Shown here: positions 24,479-32,187 of the stretch, piece by piece
Numbering within the stretch: position 1 is the stretch's first letter
Layout of the letters: every line of letters starts with the position of its first letter
Source: Streptomyces taklimakanensis
GTDB lineage: Bacteria; Actinomycetota; Actinomycetes; Streptomycetales; Streptomycetaceae
Assembly: GCF_009709575.1 (NCBI RefSeq)
Contig: NZ_WIXO01000001.1
Span: 3,288,001 to 3,352,000, forward strand
Length of the DNA stretch: 64,000 bases
Direction of reading: 5' to 3'
The notes under the pieces: generated by a model
Seen by the model: the letters and a program-made list of their open reading frames with translations, nothing else
What the model was told of the DNA's origin: nothing
The model's database searches: none
Made by a program: the position numbers and the translations under genes

Positions 24479-24739
24479 CTACCGGAGCCGCTGGGGCGGT
24501 CCGTAGGGGGACTGCCAGGCGGGCCGGTCGCCGGGGCGGGTCGGGCGGCCGGCGTGCGGGGTGAGATCGGTGTCCTGGAGGCATCGGCAGATGGCGGACA
24601 TGCTCTCGGCGGCGGCGCGGGTGACGGGCAGAAGCGCTTCGAAGAAGCGGCGCAGGGTGTCGGCGGCCTCGGCGAGGCTCGTGGCGGCCAGTTCGGTCTG
24701 CTCGGGCGTGAGGCGAGGCTTGGCGGGTGGATGGTTCAC
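24479..24739 (-). CDS. Helical hypothetical protein, 86 residues
   Basis: Starts GTG overlapping the preceding stop (GTGA): VNHPPAKPRLTPEQTELAAT. Central amphipathic helices (LAEAADTLRRFFEALLPVTR). One C-x-C-like spot (AICRCLQ). Coupled to the 32-residue membrane peptide. Not recognised. Confidence 0.5.
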   Translation of the reverse strand: MNHPPAKPRLTPEQTELAATSLAEAADTLRRFFEALLPVTRAAAESMSAICRCLQDTDLTPHAGRPTRPGDRPAWQSPYGPPQRLR

Positions 24740-24834
24740 CGGCGGTCCCCGATCTTGACGGCGGCCCACAGAATGACGCACACGATGACGGTGAGGCAGA
24801 TGACGCCGATGGCGGCGAGGTCGGTACTGGTCAC
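24736..24834 (-). CDS. 32-residue single-span membrane peptide
   Basis: VTSTDLAAIGVICLTVIVCV continues as one hydrophobic helix ending in KIGDRR. GTG with GAGGAG 7 bases upstream. Overlaps the next gene as GTGA. A very small membrane peptide of unknown role. Confidence 0.5.
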   Translation of the reverse strand: MTSTDLAAIGVICLTVIVCVILWAAVKIGDRR

Positions 24835-24898
24835 TGGGTGGTCTCCTCGCTTTGGAAGCGGTCGTAGGGGCGGTGCGTGGGGGCGTGTGGTTGAAGAG

Positions 24899-25219
24899 TC
24901 ATGTGGCGCCGGTCGGTTCGGGTTTGATCGGGATGGCGACGGCGCCGGCATAGTCGGCGATGACGGGGATGGGTTCGTCGTTGTCGGTGAGGGCGAGGAA
25001 ACCCAGGGGGTGTCTGCAGACGGCTCCGACGACGGCGATTTCGCTGGGGGCGAGGCGGCGTTGGGAGGCTGCGTCGTGGGCGGAGCGGAGCTCGTTGTAG
25101 CAGTTAACGCAGGGCAGTGTTGCGGTGACGGTGGCTTCGCCGACGTAGTCGACGGCGCCCAGCTCGGCGTCCGCTGTTTGCGCTATCCAGACGCGGGCGC
25201 CGGGTTCGAAGAGGTGCAT
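24899..25219 (-). CDS. Small protein, paralogue of the 102-residue protein at 31,787
   Basis: 106 residues. N terminus FEPGARVWIAQTADAELG matches IPPIGARVWIACAAHLELG of the other copy, both followed by a valine/threonine strand and a C-x2-C (PCVNCYNE here, PCGPCWRN there). The central strand NDEPIPVIADY is shared in outline. Beta-rich, probably metal-binding. It is preceded by two tandem operator-promoters, so it is under strong control. Confidence 0.6.
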   Translation of the reverse strand: MHLFEPGARVWIAQTADAELGAVDYVGEATVTATLPCVNCYNELRSAHDAASQRRLAPSEIAVVGAVCRHPLGFLALTDNDEPIPVIADYAGAVAIPIKPEPTGAT

Positions 25220-25254
25220 GGGTTCCCCGTGGGTACGTGGTGGCGGATGCTCGA

Positions 25255-25305
25255 ATCGTAGGTGGGCGGTGTTGGCCGCTCAAGCAGGCGGAGGCGCTTG
25301 CTCTT
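25255..25305 (-). promoter_or_regulatory. Operator-controlled promoter, proximal
   Basis: Minus strand -35 TTGAGC (25278-25283), 17 bp, -10 TACGAT (25255-25260); palindrome copy at 25280-25305 over the -35. Proximal member of a tandem pair. Confidence 0.65.
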
Positions 25306-25372
25306 GGGGTGTTGTTGCCGTCTTGGGGTGCCGTGCGTGGGGGCTCCGGCTCGATGGGTCGGGCTCCGGTTT

Positions 25373-25450
25373 CGAGTAGGTGGAGCCGACTGCTCGGGAG
25401 CGTAGTGGGCCGCAGTTGGCCGCGCAAGCTAGTGGAGGCGGTTACTCGCG
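25373..25450 (-). promoter_or_regulatory. Operator-controlled promoter, distal
   Basis: Minus strand -35 TTGCGC (25422-25427), 17 bp, -10 TACGCT (25399-25404), with palindromes at 25424-25450 and 25373-25398. Lies 144 bases upstream of the proximal promoter; the 25,220-25,482 gap holds only these regulatory units. Confidence 0.7.
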
Positions 25451-25482
25451 GAGGTGGAGCGGGTGGGCCCCTGGACGACTGC

Positions 25483-25515
25483 GCCGCCCCTCCGTGTGGT
25501 GACCGGCGGGGCGGC
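25483..25515 (-). terminator. Terminator hairpin
   Basis: GCCGCCCC / GGGGCGGC stem after the 163-residue gene, just before the tandem promoters. Confidence 0.5.
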
Positions 25516-25531
25516 GGCTTCTGCGAGGACG

Positions 25532-26023
25532 TCAGGTGTCGAAGACGTCCGGGTGGGCGGCCTTCCATTCCTCCCAGCCAGGGGCGTGGTGGCCGTCGCC
25601 GTGGGCGCGGTCCATGACCTGCAGGAGGGTGTGTGCGGACAGGCCGCGGGGGTCGCCTGTGGTGCCGCGGATTGCGGGGTCGGATGGCACCCAGATGCGG
25701 CCGTAGTCCCAACTGTCACGCCGGTAGGACCAGTCGCCGTCTCCCCATTTGCGGAATATGACCGGGATGCTGCCGGGGTCGGTGTCCAGTGGCTGCCGGG
25801 CGAGGTGGGCGCGTTCGTCCTCGGTGTGCCAGGCGTGGAGGTATTGCTGGATGAACGAGGCGATCATCTGGGCCTCGGTGTCGGTGGGGCGGGCCGGGGA
25901 GTCGCGGTCGAAACAGGCGATGTAGGGCTGGCGCGGTCGTGCGGTGGTGACGGGGATGCGGAGTTCGGCGAGCGGGTCGGCGGGGTCGGCGTCGAACGGC
26001 CAGTCCTCGGCGGGGCGGTGCAT
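25532..26023 (-). CDS. Hypothetical early protein, 163 residues
   Basis: Soluble, acidic, Trp/Tyr-rich in the middle (FRKWGDGDWSYRRDSWDYGR). Preceded by about 120 bases of leader from an operator-controlled promoter. No family recognised. As it is alone between a repressor-controlled promoter and a terminator, it may be an early-expressed host-takeover type gene, but that is only inference from position. Confidence 0.55.
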   Translation of the reverse strand: MHRPAEDWPFDADPADPLAELRIPVTTARPRQPYIACFDRDSPARPTDTEAQMIASFIQQYLHAWHTEDERAHLARQPLDTDPGSIPVIFRKWGDGDWSYRRDSWDYGRIWVPSDPAIRGTTGDPRGLSAHTLLQVMDRAHGDGHHAPGWEEWKAAHPDVFDT

Positions 26024-26124
26024 GGCTCGGTCCTCCCGTTGGTGGTGCGGTCAAGTCGGAGGGGGCATTTGTCGGTGGTCGCTTTCTGGAATGTGGGGGG
26101 TGGCGTGGAGTGGCCCGGTTCTCC

Positions 26125-26198
26125 GGGTAAGTGACTCCGAGTACGTGAACCGTAGCGAGTTGTTGAAAGCTGTGCAAGTATGTGGAGGCACTTGCGCG
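26125..26198 (-). promoter_or_regulatory. Promoter with paired operators
   Basis: Minus strand -35 TTGCAC (26172-26177), 17 bp, -10 TACGGT (26149-26154). Palindromes at 26174-26198 and 26125-26150. Confidence 0.72.
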
Positions 26199-26233
26199 GC
26201 GTTGTGTAGGGTGCCCCCGTCAACGGCGGCCCC

Positions 26234-26584
26234 TCACTCGTCCTCTCTGGGGCGCCCCGGCCGGTGGTCGTGGCAGCGCCAGCCGCAGGGGAACAGTCTC
26301 GCTTTCTTCCCGCAGCGGGGGCTGCCGGCCGAGCAGGTGTAGGGGACCACGACCGGCCGCACGGCCGCGTCGACCGGGCGGTTCCCCTCCCGCGGCGCGG
26401 GCGTGCAGGCCGGAGCCTGCTCGCCGTCGAGTTGGCTCCAGGTTCGCCCGTCGCGGATCCACTCCACCCACCAGCGGGGGCCTCCGCCGACGAGGTGTCG
26501 GACAGCGACCAGGCCGCAGCCGGTGCAGCGCTTGCGGTTCTCCCGCGCGTCCTCCCAGACGTGTTCGGCGGGGGCGGTGTCCAT
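26234..26584 (-). CDS. Cys-rich hypothetical protein, 116 residues
   Basis: Two cysteine groups: RCTGCGLVAVRH at the N terminus and CSAGSPRCGKKARLFPCGWR near the C terminus, suggesting two zinc sites; in between GPRWWVEWIRDGRTW. Starts ATG with GGAGCCACC. Last gene of the long operon that begins at the replication genes. Unknown. Confidence 0.5.
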   Translation of the reverse strand: MDTAPAEHVWEDARENRKRCTGCGLVAVRHLVGGGPRWWVEWIRDGRTWSQLDGEQAPACTPAPREGNRPVDAAVRPVVVPYTCSAGSPRCGKKARLFPCGWRCHDHRPGRPREDE

Positions 26585-26656
26585 GGTGGCTCCTCGGTGC
26601 TGTCGTGCGGGATCTGGCGGCGCGGGGCCCGGCCGGTGGGGCGGCCGGGCGAGGGG

Positions 26657-26848
26657 CTACTGCTGGCGGTCGAGGACTCGCCGACAGGCGCGGCAGGTGA
26701 CGACGGCCGTCGGCGGCATGCGGTGGTAGACGGCCCCGGCGTCGTAGTTGCAGGCGGTCAGCAGGTCGCCGGAGACAGCGAGCTGCTCGGCGGCGTGGGT
26801 GTTCCGACCGCCGTGCAGGCGGATCCGGTGCGGGTAGCGGTTGGTCAC
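26657..26848 (-). CDS. 63-residue hypothetical protein
   Basis: Contains VTCRACRRVLDRQQ at the C terminus and LLTACNYDAG in the middle, which may form one zinc site. GTG start overlaps the 301-residue gene's stop by 4 bases. Unknown. Confidence 0.5.
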   Translation of the reverse strand: MTNRYPHRIRLHGGRNTHAAEQLAVSGDLLTACNYDAGAVYHRMPPTAVVTCRACRRVLDRQQ

Positions 26849-27750
26849 GACCGGCTCCTGTCGGTGTCGAGGGCGCGGATGGTGGCGCAGGGATGGAGTT
26901 CGGGGATGTTGTCGGTGCTGTCACCGCCCCAGCCGGAGCAGTGAGCGCAGATGGCGTGACCGCGGTACTCGACTGGCTGGTGGAGGGCGCGGACGCGGTC
27001 GAGGGCGGCCTCGCGCAGGGCGGCCAGGCGGACTGCGTGGCCGGGCTCGCTGGACGCGGCCACAAAGCGCTTCATCCAGTCGATCTCGGCGCGGGCGTCG
27101 GCGAGTTGCTGGCGGAGCTGGGCGGTCTCGGCGTCGGCCACGGCCATCACGGCGTCGATCAGCGGTGCGCCAGCGGGGAGGAACCCTCCGAGGGCGCGGG
27201 CGTACTGCTGGCGACGGTCCTCGTCGGCCGGGGCGGTGGGACCCTTCTGTCCGTCTTCCACGATCGCTTGGTAGACCGGGCACACAGGGGCTCCGGCTGC
27301 CTGCCACTCGGTGTGGCTGATCCCGCAGCGGGCGCAGACGTTCTCGGCCCCGTCGAACCAGTGTCCAGCGTCGCACGGGCCATCGGTGCGGTGTACGACG
27401 TGCGGGGTGCTCGGCTCGCCACAGCAGCAGACGGGCTCGGCCGCGGCGGGCTCGGGCCGGGTGCCGTCGCCGGGCATCCAGCCGGGGCAGCGGGCCGTCT
27501 CTCCACCAGGGGCGGTCCAGGTGTGCGCGTCGTGGGGCCGGTCCAGGCCCCAGTCGAGGCAGGGGACCGCAGGCAGTGCGTCGTGGTCGGTCATCGTCGG
27601 TTCCTCCAGCGGTGTCGGTGAAGTCGCTGTCCGCCCGTCTGAGGCGCCGGGACGGGCCGGTTCGAACTCGGGGGCCGGGGCGGGCTGTTCGGCGCCCAGC
27701 GGGCCGCCTGCGGGCTCCTCGGGGGTGCTGGGGGTCGGGTGGGCGGTCAC
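26845..27750 (-). CDS. Cys/His-rich hypothetical protein, 301 residues
   Basis: Pro-rich N-terminal 55 residues, then repeated Cys/His groups (VPCLDWGL, CPGWMPG, PVCCCGEPSTPHVVHR, NVCARCGISHTEW, VCPVYQ) and a helical half (AETAQLRQQLADARAEIDWM) ending in HAICAHCSGWGGD. The Cys-rich part resembles zinc-ribbon arrays used in nucleic-acid or protein contacts. ATG overlaps the upstream stop (ATGA). An internal ATG at MTDHDALPAVP (27,594) could start a shorter form. Not recognised. Confidence 0.5.
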   Translation of the reverse strand: MTAHPTPSTPEEPAGGPLGAEQPAPAPEFEPARPGASDGRTATSPTPLEEPTMTDHDALPAVPCLDWGLDRPHDAHTWTAPGGETARCPGWMPGDGTRPEPAAAEPVCCCGEPSTPHVVHRTDGPCDAGHWFDGAENVCARCGISHTEWQAAGAPVCPVYQAIVEDGQKGPTAPADEDRRQQYARALGGFLPAGAPLIDAVMAVADAETAQLRQQLADARAEIDWMKRFVAASSEPGHAVRLAALREAALDRVRALHQPVEYRGHAICAHCSGWGGDSTDNIPELHPCATIRALDTDRSRS

Positions 27751-28172
27751 GGCTGCTCCTCGTCTCGTCGGTCCTTCTCGCGGCGGCGGTCGATCTCGTT
27801 CCGTGCGGCCCGCATCCGGGTGGCGATCAGCGCGGGGTCCTCACCCGCCTCCAGCCGGTCCGCGGCCTCCTCGATCAGGGCGCAGTACCGTCCGGCGGCG
27901 ATCCGGTCGGCGCGGTGCTCACGGGCGGCGGCACGCCCCATCACCAAGTCCGCCTGCGCCCGGCGTGCCTCGTCGGCGGGGTCGCGCAGGAGGCCGGCGC
28001 GGGAGAGGACGAGGATCACGCCCAGGTCCCGGTTGTTGGCGTGCCACAGGATCCACATGCGCTGGTCGATCGCGTCGATGGCGGCCCGCTCGGCGGAGGT
28101 GCGGTCGTCGTTCTCGCGGAGGAACGCCGTGGCCTCGGCGGCGGCTTGCTCCCTGCGCTGGTGGTACGTCAT
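27747..28172 (-). CDS. Helical protein coupled to the sigma factor
   Basis: 141 residues, almost fully helical and charged (YHQRREQAAAEATAFLREND; SAERAAIDAIDQRMWILWHA; LEAGEDPALIATRMRAARNE). Its ATG overlaps the stop of the sigma-like gene (ATGA). Directly downstream, translation-coupled partners of phage sigma factors can be anti-sigma factors; nothing in the sequence proves that here. Confidence 0.55.
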   Translation of the reverse strand: MTYHQRREQAAAEATAFLRENDDRTSAERAAIDAIDQRMWILWHANNRDLGVILVLSRAGLLRDPADEARRAQADLVMGRAAAREHRADRIAAGRYCALIEEAADRLEAGEDPALIATRMRAARNEIDRRREKDRRDEEQP

Positions 28173-28945
28173 GCCGCCACCTCCTGGGTGCGGGCCGGGC
28201 GGGTGTCGGGGGCCGGCTTGGACCGGCCGCGCAGCAGGGCGTTGAGGGTTTTGACGTGGACGCCTGCCTCGGCGGCGAGGGCGTCCCGCGGCTCCCCGGC
28301 CAGGCAGCGCCGCCGGTACGCCTCCACCTGGGAGACGGTCAGTCGGCGGCTGCCCCGGGGCCCGTCTCCGGAGCGGGCTGCGCGCTGGTCGTTGCGCCAC
28401 AGCCGGGACGGGGTCTCGCCCTGGTGCCACAGGGCGAGGAACGTGCGGCGTGCGGCGAACAGGTGGGATCTGTAGGTGCCGGCCGCCAGGTTGAGCGCGG
28501 CGGCGGCCTGGGTGTGGTCGTCGGTGGCCGCGAGCGCTGTCAGGATTTGGCGGTGTCGGGGGGAGAGCCGGGGCCAGATCTGGTGGAGCGCGTGCCGGTC
28601 GATGACGGTGGCCTCGGGGCCGGGTGTGGCGCGGCCGGCCCACTCCCAGTAGGCGGCGTACCGCTGTCCGGTGCGGCCGTCGTGGATGGCGCCGCGGTGG
28701 CGCATGGTGTCGCGAGTGTCGTATTCCAGCGCGCTCAGGCCGGCATTTCTGAGGTCGGCGCGGGACGGCTTCTCGTCGGCGGTGTAGAGGTGTTCGACGA
28801 TGCCGTGCCAGGCGGCGGCGTACAGGTCGTCGCGGTCGCCAGCGGCCCACCAGACGAGGTTGCTGGTGGTCACGGCGCGGGCGAGGCGGTCGAGGTCGGC
28901 CAGGCTGTAGCCGTGGCGCAGCGGGGCGGCGGCGGGGAGGGTCAC
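28169..28945 (-). CDS. Phage-encoded sigma-70-like factor
   Basis: 258 residues. Residues about 12-85 resemble a sigma region 2 (LDRLARAVTTSNLVWWAAGD, DDLYAAAWHGIVEHLYT). Residues about 125-180 give region 4 (IWPRLSPRHRQILTALAATD, HTQAAAALNLAAGTYRSHLF). A further helix-turn-helix follows (VEAYRRRCLAGEPRDALAAEAG-type). GTG overlaps the upstream stop (GTGA). Likely directs polymerase to late element promoters; the twin motifs before the portal and ParB operons are candidate targets. Confidence 0.7.
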   Translation of the reverse strand: MTLPAAAPLRHGYSLADLDRLARAVTTSNLVWWAAGDRDDLYAAAWHGIVEHLYTADEKPSRADLRNAGLSALEYDTRDTMRHRGAIHDGRTGQRYAAYWEWAGRATPGPEATVIDRHALHQIWPRLSPRHRQILTALAATDDHTQAAAALNLAAGTYRSHLFAARRTFLALWHQGETPSRLWRNDQRAARSGDGPRGSRRLTVSQVEAYRRRCLAGEPRDALAAEAGVHVKTLNALLRGRSKPAPDTRPARTQEVAA

Positions 28946-29205
28946 GGGCGGGGCTCCTTCGGGTCTGTGTGGGCGTCTCGCGGGCTGTCGGCGGGCGGGC
29001 GGGGCTCGGGAAGGCCCGGCGGCTGGACAGGCCTCAGGCGGCGCCTGGCGGCCTTCTTGGCGGCGCGTCTGGTGGCCCGGTTCGGGCGGGGCGGCTCGGC
29101 CCCGTCGACGAGGTGCTCCTCGCCCGACCAGGCGAGCCGGGACTCCCAGCCGGTGCCGGGCCGGCCGGGACGCTCGCCGCGCGGATTCGACGACGGGCCG
29201 GTCAC
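28942..29205 (-). CDS. Basic hypothetical protein between methyltransferase and sigma genes
   Basis: 87 residues: VTGPSSNPRGERPGRPGTGW, an acidic middle (SGEEHLVDGAEPP), then a highly basic helix (ATRRAAKKAARRRLRPV) and Pro-rich tail. GTGA overlaps at both ends show tight coupling. The basic helix could bind DNA or RNA. Not recognised. Confidence 0.5.
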   Translation of the reverse strand: MTGPSSNPRGERPGRPGTGWESRLAWSGEEHLVDGAEPPRPNRATRRAAKKAARRRLRPVQPPGLPEPRPPADSPRDAHTDPKEPRP

Positions 29206-30290
29206 GCCGCCACCCCCTCGGCGGGGGCGGCGGCCGGGACGGGCAGGCCCATGGCGGCGGCGAGGACGTGCGCGGCCAGCAGCGGCGGGACCGCGTTCGC
29301 TATCTGGAGGAACCGGCGGGACTCGCTGCCCTGAAACGGGTAGCTGGCGGGAAAGCCCTGGAGGACCGCGGCCTCGGCCAGCAGCAGCGGGCGCCTCTCC
29401 AGGTCGCCACGGCCGTCGACCTTCACCCACTGGTAGTCGTGGCGGGCGTGCCCAGCCACCAGCGTTCCGGCAGGCTGGTCCAGGCGACGCACGGTGGCGT
29501 TGGCACGCTTGCTCTGCCGCAGCACCCACCAGGAGCGGGCCTTCTCCGTCAGCGCCCACGACGGCCGATCGCACGGGAACTCGTTGCCCCCGGCGGTGCG
29601 CCGCTCGCCGCGGGTGTTGACCCGCATCCCGGCCGGCAGTTCGAGGGCCTGGGCCATCGTCACCCAGGCGGGCCGGGTGGTACCGAACAGGTCGAGACCC
29701 GGGTGCTCGGCGTGGGTGGGCTCCGGCGGCGCCACGGACCGGGTACGGGAGGCGATGAGGATCGCGCGGCGGCGGGTCTGGGGGACGCCGTAGTCGGCGG
29801 CGTTGAGAATCCCGGCCCACGCGCTGTAGCCCCAGGAGCGGAGCACGGCGGCGTACTGGCGCCACAGCGGCAGCACGTCGGGGACCTGCTCCAGCGCCAC
29901 CCACTCGGGGCGGAGCGCCTGGAGGAACCGCATCGGCTCGGCGGCCAGCAGCGACCGTTCGTCGCGGACCGTCTCGCGTATCGCGGCGCGGGTGTCGCGG
30001 TCGTGGGCGAGGTCGTGGACGGCCCGGTGCACGGCCGCGAGATCGGTGAGGCCGTCGCGCTTGCCGCTGGCGCTGAACGTCTGGCACGGCGGGGAGCCGA
30101 TGGCCCCGCGGACGCGGCCGGTGAGCGGGCCGGTGGGGTACTGGGCGACGTCGCAGCGGACGGTGAGGTGTCCGGCGGTGGCGCGGGTGGCGCAGGCGGC
30201 GGCGTCCCACTCCAGGCCGACGGGGCGGAGGCCGAGACGGCGGGCGGCTTCGTCCCAGCCTCCCGGGCCGGCGAACAGGTCGAGGATCAT
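29202..30290 (-). CDS. C5-cytosine DNA methyltransferase
   Basis: 362 residues. Motif I LDLFAGPGGWD (3-13), motif IV GSPPCQTFS with catalytic C69, motif VI as EQV instead of the common ENV, motif VIII QTRRRAIL, and C-terminal motifs IX/X (LLLAEAAVLQGFP; QIANAVPPLLAAHVL). Methylates cytosine in duplex DNA using SAM. No restriction endonuclease is adjacent, so it probably protects the element from host restriction or marks replicated DNA. The EQV change could lower or alter activity. Confidence 0.88.
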   Translation of the reverse strand: MILDLFAGPGGWDEAARRLGLRPVGLEWDAAACATRATAGHLTVRCDVAQYPTGPLTGRVRGAIGSPPCQTFSASGKRDGLTDLAAVHRAVHDLAHDRDTRAAIRETVRDERSLLAAEPMRFLQALRPEWVALEQVPDVLPLWRQYAAVLRSWGYSAWAGILNAADYGVPQTRRRAILIASRTRSVAPPEPTHAEHPGLDLFGTTRPAWVTMAQALELPAGMRVNTRGERRTAGGNEFPCDRPSWALTEKARSWWVLRQSKRANATVRRLDQPAGTLVAGHARHDYQWVKVDGRGDLERRPLLLAEAAVLQGFPASYPFQGSESRRFLQIANAVPPLLAAHVLAAAMGLPVPAAAPAEGVAA

Positions 30291-30571
30291 CACGCCACCT
30301 CCCGGGCGAACCGTGCCGCGGAAATCCGGCGGCCGATGCGGGCCGCCTCGCGGACCTCGACCTGCCCGGCGGTCGGCTCCTCCCAGCCGTGGAACCCGGC
30401 CTGCGGGTGCCACTGGCGGCCGTGGCCGTCGGCCGGGTCACCGCACACCCCGCAGCCGCGGACAGCGACCGGGGGCAGCGCCCACTCCGGGTCACGGTCC
30501 AGCGAGTCCGGCGGCAGCGGGATCGGGGCGAACGCGGGGGCGGGGGCGGGGGTGGACAGGGCGGGCTGCAT
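30290..30571 (-). CDS. Hypothetical protein with C-x2-C
   Basis: 93 residues. Pro/Ala-rich N terminus (MQPALSTPAPAPAFAPI) resembles the C-terminal tail of the 89-residue protein next door (MQPALTTPAPTPQPP), then RGCGVCGDPADGHGRQWHPQ, a possible zinc site, and a basic helix. Sits between the two methyltransferase genes with 1-base overlaps. Unknown. Confidence 0.5.
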   Translation of the reverse strand: MQPALSTPAPAPAFAPIPLPPDSLDRDPEWALPPVAVRGCGVCGDPADGHGRQWHPQAGFHGWEEPTAGQVEVREAARIGRRISAARFAREVA

Positions 30572-31524
30572 CAGGAAGCCTCCTCGAAGTCGAGCACGCC
30601 CTGCGCGAAGCGGGCCTTCGCCAGGTCGTGGTAGGCGGGGTTCAGATCGATGCCGACGTACTTCCGGCCGAGCTGCCGGGCCGCGGCACCGGTCGTGCCG
30701 GAGCCGGAGAACGGGTCAAGCACCACGCCGCCGGGCTTGCAGCCGGCCTTGATGCAGCGGATCGGCAGGTCGATCGGGAACGTCGCGAAGTGCGCCTGCG
30801 GGTTCGGCCGCTGCGAGATCGTCCACACCGAGCGGGCGTTCCGGCCGCCCTTCCCGGGCCGAGAGTGGATACCGACGTTGTTGACGTTGCCGGGCTGTCC
30901 GGTGGCAGCAGCGCGGACGGTGTGGGCTTCGTACTGGCGGGCGTACCGCTGGTTGTGTGCCTCCTGCGCGGTGCTGGTGGATTCCTCGCGGATGGCGTCG
31001 GCGTCGTAGAAGTACCGGGGCTGCTTGGTGAACAGGAACACCTGCTCGTGGGCACGGGTGGGGCGGTCCTTGACGGCCTCGGGCATGATGTTCCGCTTCG
31101 CCCAGATGACCTCGCTGCGGAGGATCCACCCGTCGTCCTGGAGCGCGAACGCCGTCCGCCACGGGATGCCGAGGAGGTTCTTCGGCGGGACATCGCGGGT
31201 GCCGCGGAGGCCCTCGCGCTGTCCGTTGCCCTGCCGTCCGGCCGAGCCGGGCGGGTAGGCGTAGGAGTCGCCGAGGTTGAGCCACAGCGTCCCGTCGTCC
31301 GCGAGGACGCGACGGGCCTCGGCGAACACCTGCCGCATGGTCTCCACGTAGGCGGCGGGCGTGGATTCCAGCCCGTACTGGCCTTCGGTGCCGTAGTCGC
31401 GGAGCCCGTAGTAGGGCGGGCTGGTGACGATGCAGTCGACGGACCCGTCGGGCAGGGTGCGCAGGACGTCCAGGGCGTCGCCCAGGAGCAGGGTCACGGT
31501 GTCGTCGGAGTAGTAGGCGGTCAC
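30571..31524 (-). CDS. DNA N4-cytosine/N6-adenine methyltransferase (beta class)
   Basis: 317 residues. Motif IV TSPPYYGLRDYG (34-45) comes before motif I LDPFSGSGTTGAAARQLGR (269-287) and YVGIDLNP, the beta-class order; the SPPY form favours N4-cytosine. Target region in between (residues 90-230). GTG overlaps the upstream stop. Orphan enzyme; with the C5 enzyme it gives the element two methylation specificities. Confidence 0.88.
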   Translation of the reverse strand: MTAYYSDDTVTLLLGDALDVLRTLPDGSVDCIVTSPPYYGLRDYGTEGQYGLESTPAAYVETMRQVFAEARRVLADDGTLWLNLGDSYAYPPGSAGRQGNGQREGLRGTRDVPPKNLLGIPWRTAFALQDDGWILRSEVIWAKRNIMPEAVKDRPTRAHEQVFLFTKQPRYFYDADAIREESTSTAQEAHNQRYARQYEAHTVRAAATGQPGNVNNVGIHSRPGKGGRNARSVWTISQRPNPQAHFATFPIDLPIRCIKAGCKPGGVVLDPFSGSGTTGAAARQLGRKYVGIDLNPAYHDLAKARFAQGVLDFEEAS

Positions 31525-31790
31525 GCGGCGGCCTCCTCGGTGGCTGGTGTGGTGGGCGGTTGGGGGGTGGGGGCGGGGGTGGTGAGTGCGGGCTGCATCA
31601 GGCGGCCTTCCGTGTCGGGTTTGGGGTTGGTGAGGGCTGCGGCGAGGTCGGCAAGGTTGGCTGCCGCGTGCGCCGGTGACGTCGGGGTGAAGGGCCACGG
31701 GCCGGTCCGGGTGGGGCGTGGGCCGCCGAATGTGCCGTCGGGTATCTCCTCGGCCGCGAGGCGCTCCGGAAGGGGCTTGGCGGGGGTCAC
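31521..31790 (-). CDS. Hypothetical Pro/Ala-rich protein
   Basis: 89 residues: VTPAKPLPERLAAEEIPDGT, FGGPRPTRTG, a helix (AHAAANLADLAAALT) and the tail MQPALTTPAPTPQPP. GTGA overlaps on both sides. The N-terminal part resembles short phage proteins with an E-x-P-DGTFGG strand; function unknown. Confidence 0.45.
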   Translation of the reverse strand: MTPAKPLPERLAAEEIPDGTFGGPRPTRTGPWPFTPTSPAHAAANLADLAAALTNPKPDTEGRLMQPALTTPAPTPQPPTTPATEEAAA

Positions 31791-32095
31791 GCGGCCACGC
31801 TCCCTGTCTCGGTGGCGAGCAGGACGGCGAGGACGCCGGTGTCGCCGTTGACGACGTTGATCTGTGTGCCGTCGTCGGTGCGGGCGATGTAGCCGGTCGG
31901 CTCCTGGCAGTCGCGGGCGGCGGTGTAGATGTCGGTGGCGGATGTCCACCGGCCGCGGTAGGCGGCGTTTCGCCAGCACGGGCCGCAGGGGATGCGGCGT
32001 GTGACGGTGGCGTCTCCGTGCCAGGCGGGGATGCCGAGCTCAAGGTGGGCGGCGCAGGCGATCCAGACGCGGGCGCCTATGGGCGGGATCTGCAC
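31787..32095 (-). CDS. Small protein, paralogue of the 106-residue protein at 24,899
   Basis: 102 residues from a GTG with GGAGAACCCC: VQIPPIGARVWIACAAHLEL. Shares GARVWIA, the acid-bearing strand after it and a C-x2-C (PCGPCWRN) with the other copy. The C-terminal half (TGYIARTDDGTQINVVNGDT) is beta-rich. Probably arose by duplication within the element. Function unknown. Confidence 0.55.
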   Translation of the reverse strand: MQIPPIGARVWIACAAHLELGIPAWHGDATVTRRIPCGPCWRNAAYRGRWTSATDIYTAARDCQEPTGYIARTDDGTQINVVNGDTGVLAVLLATETGSVAA

Positions 32096-32118
32096 GGGGT
32101 TCTCCTGCGCTCTCGGAG

Positions 32119-32138
32119 AGGTGGGGGCACTTGCTCGC
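32119..32138. promoter_or_regulatory. Degenerate operator copy
   Basis: GAGGTGGGGGCACTTGCTCG: right arm of the element operator is intact, left arm is lost. Located upstream of the 102-residue gene; no matching -10 box is clear. Confidence 0.4.
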
Positions 32139-32146
32139 CAGGGGGC

Positions 32147-32177
32147 GCGGCCCCCGCCCGGTCGGCGGGGGCCGCGG
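32147..32177 (-). terminator. Terminator hairpin
   Basis: CGCGGCCCCCGCC / GGCGGGGGCCGCG, 13-bp stem, after the 190-residue gene. Confidence 0.7.
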
Positions 32178-32187
32178 GTGGCCTCTC

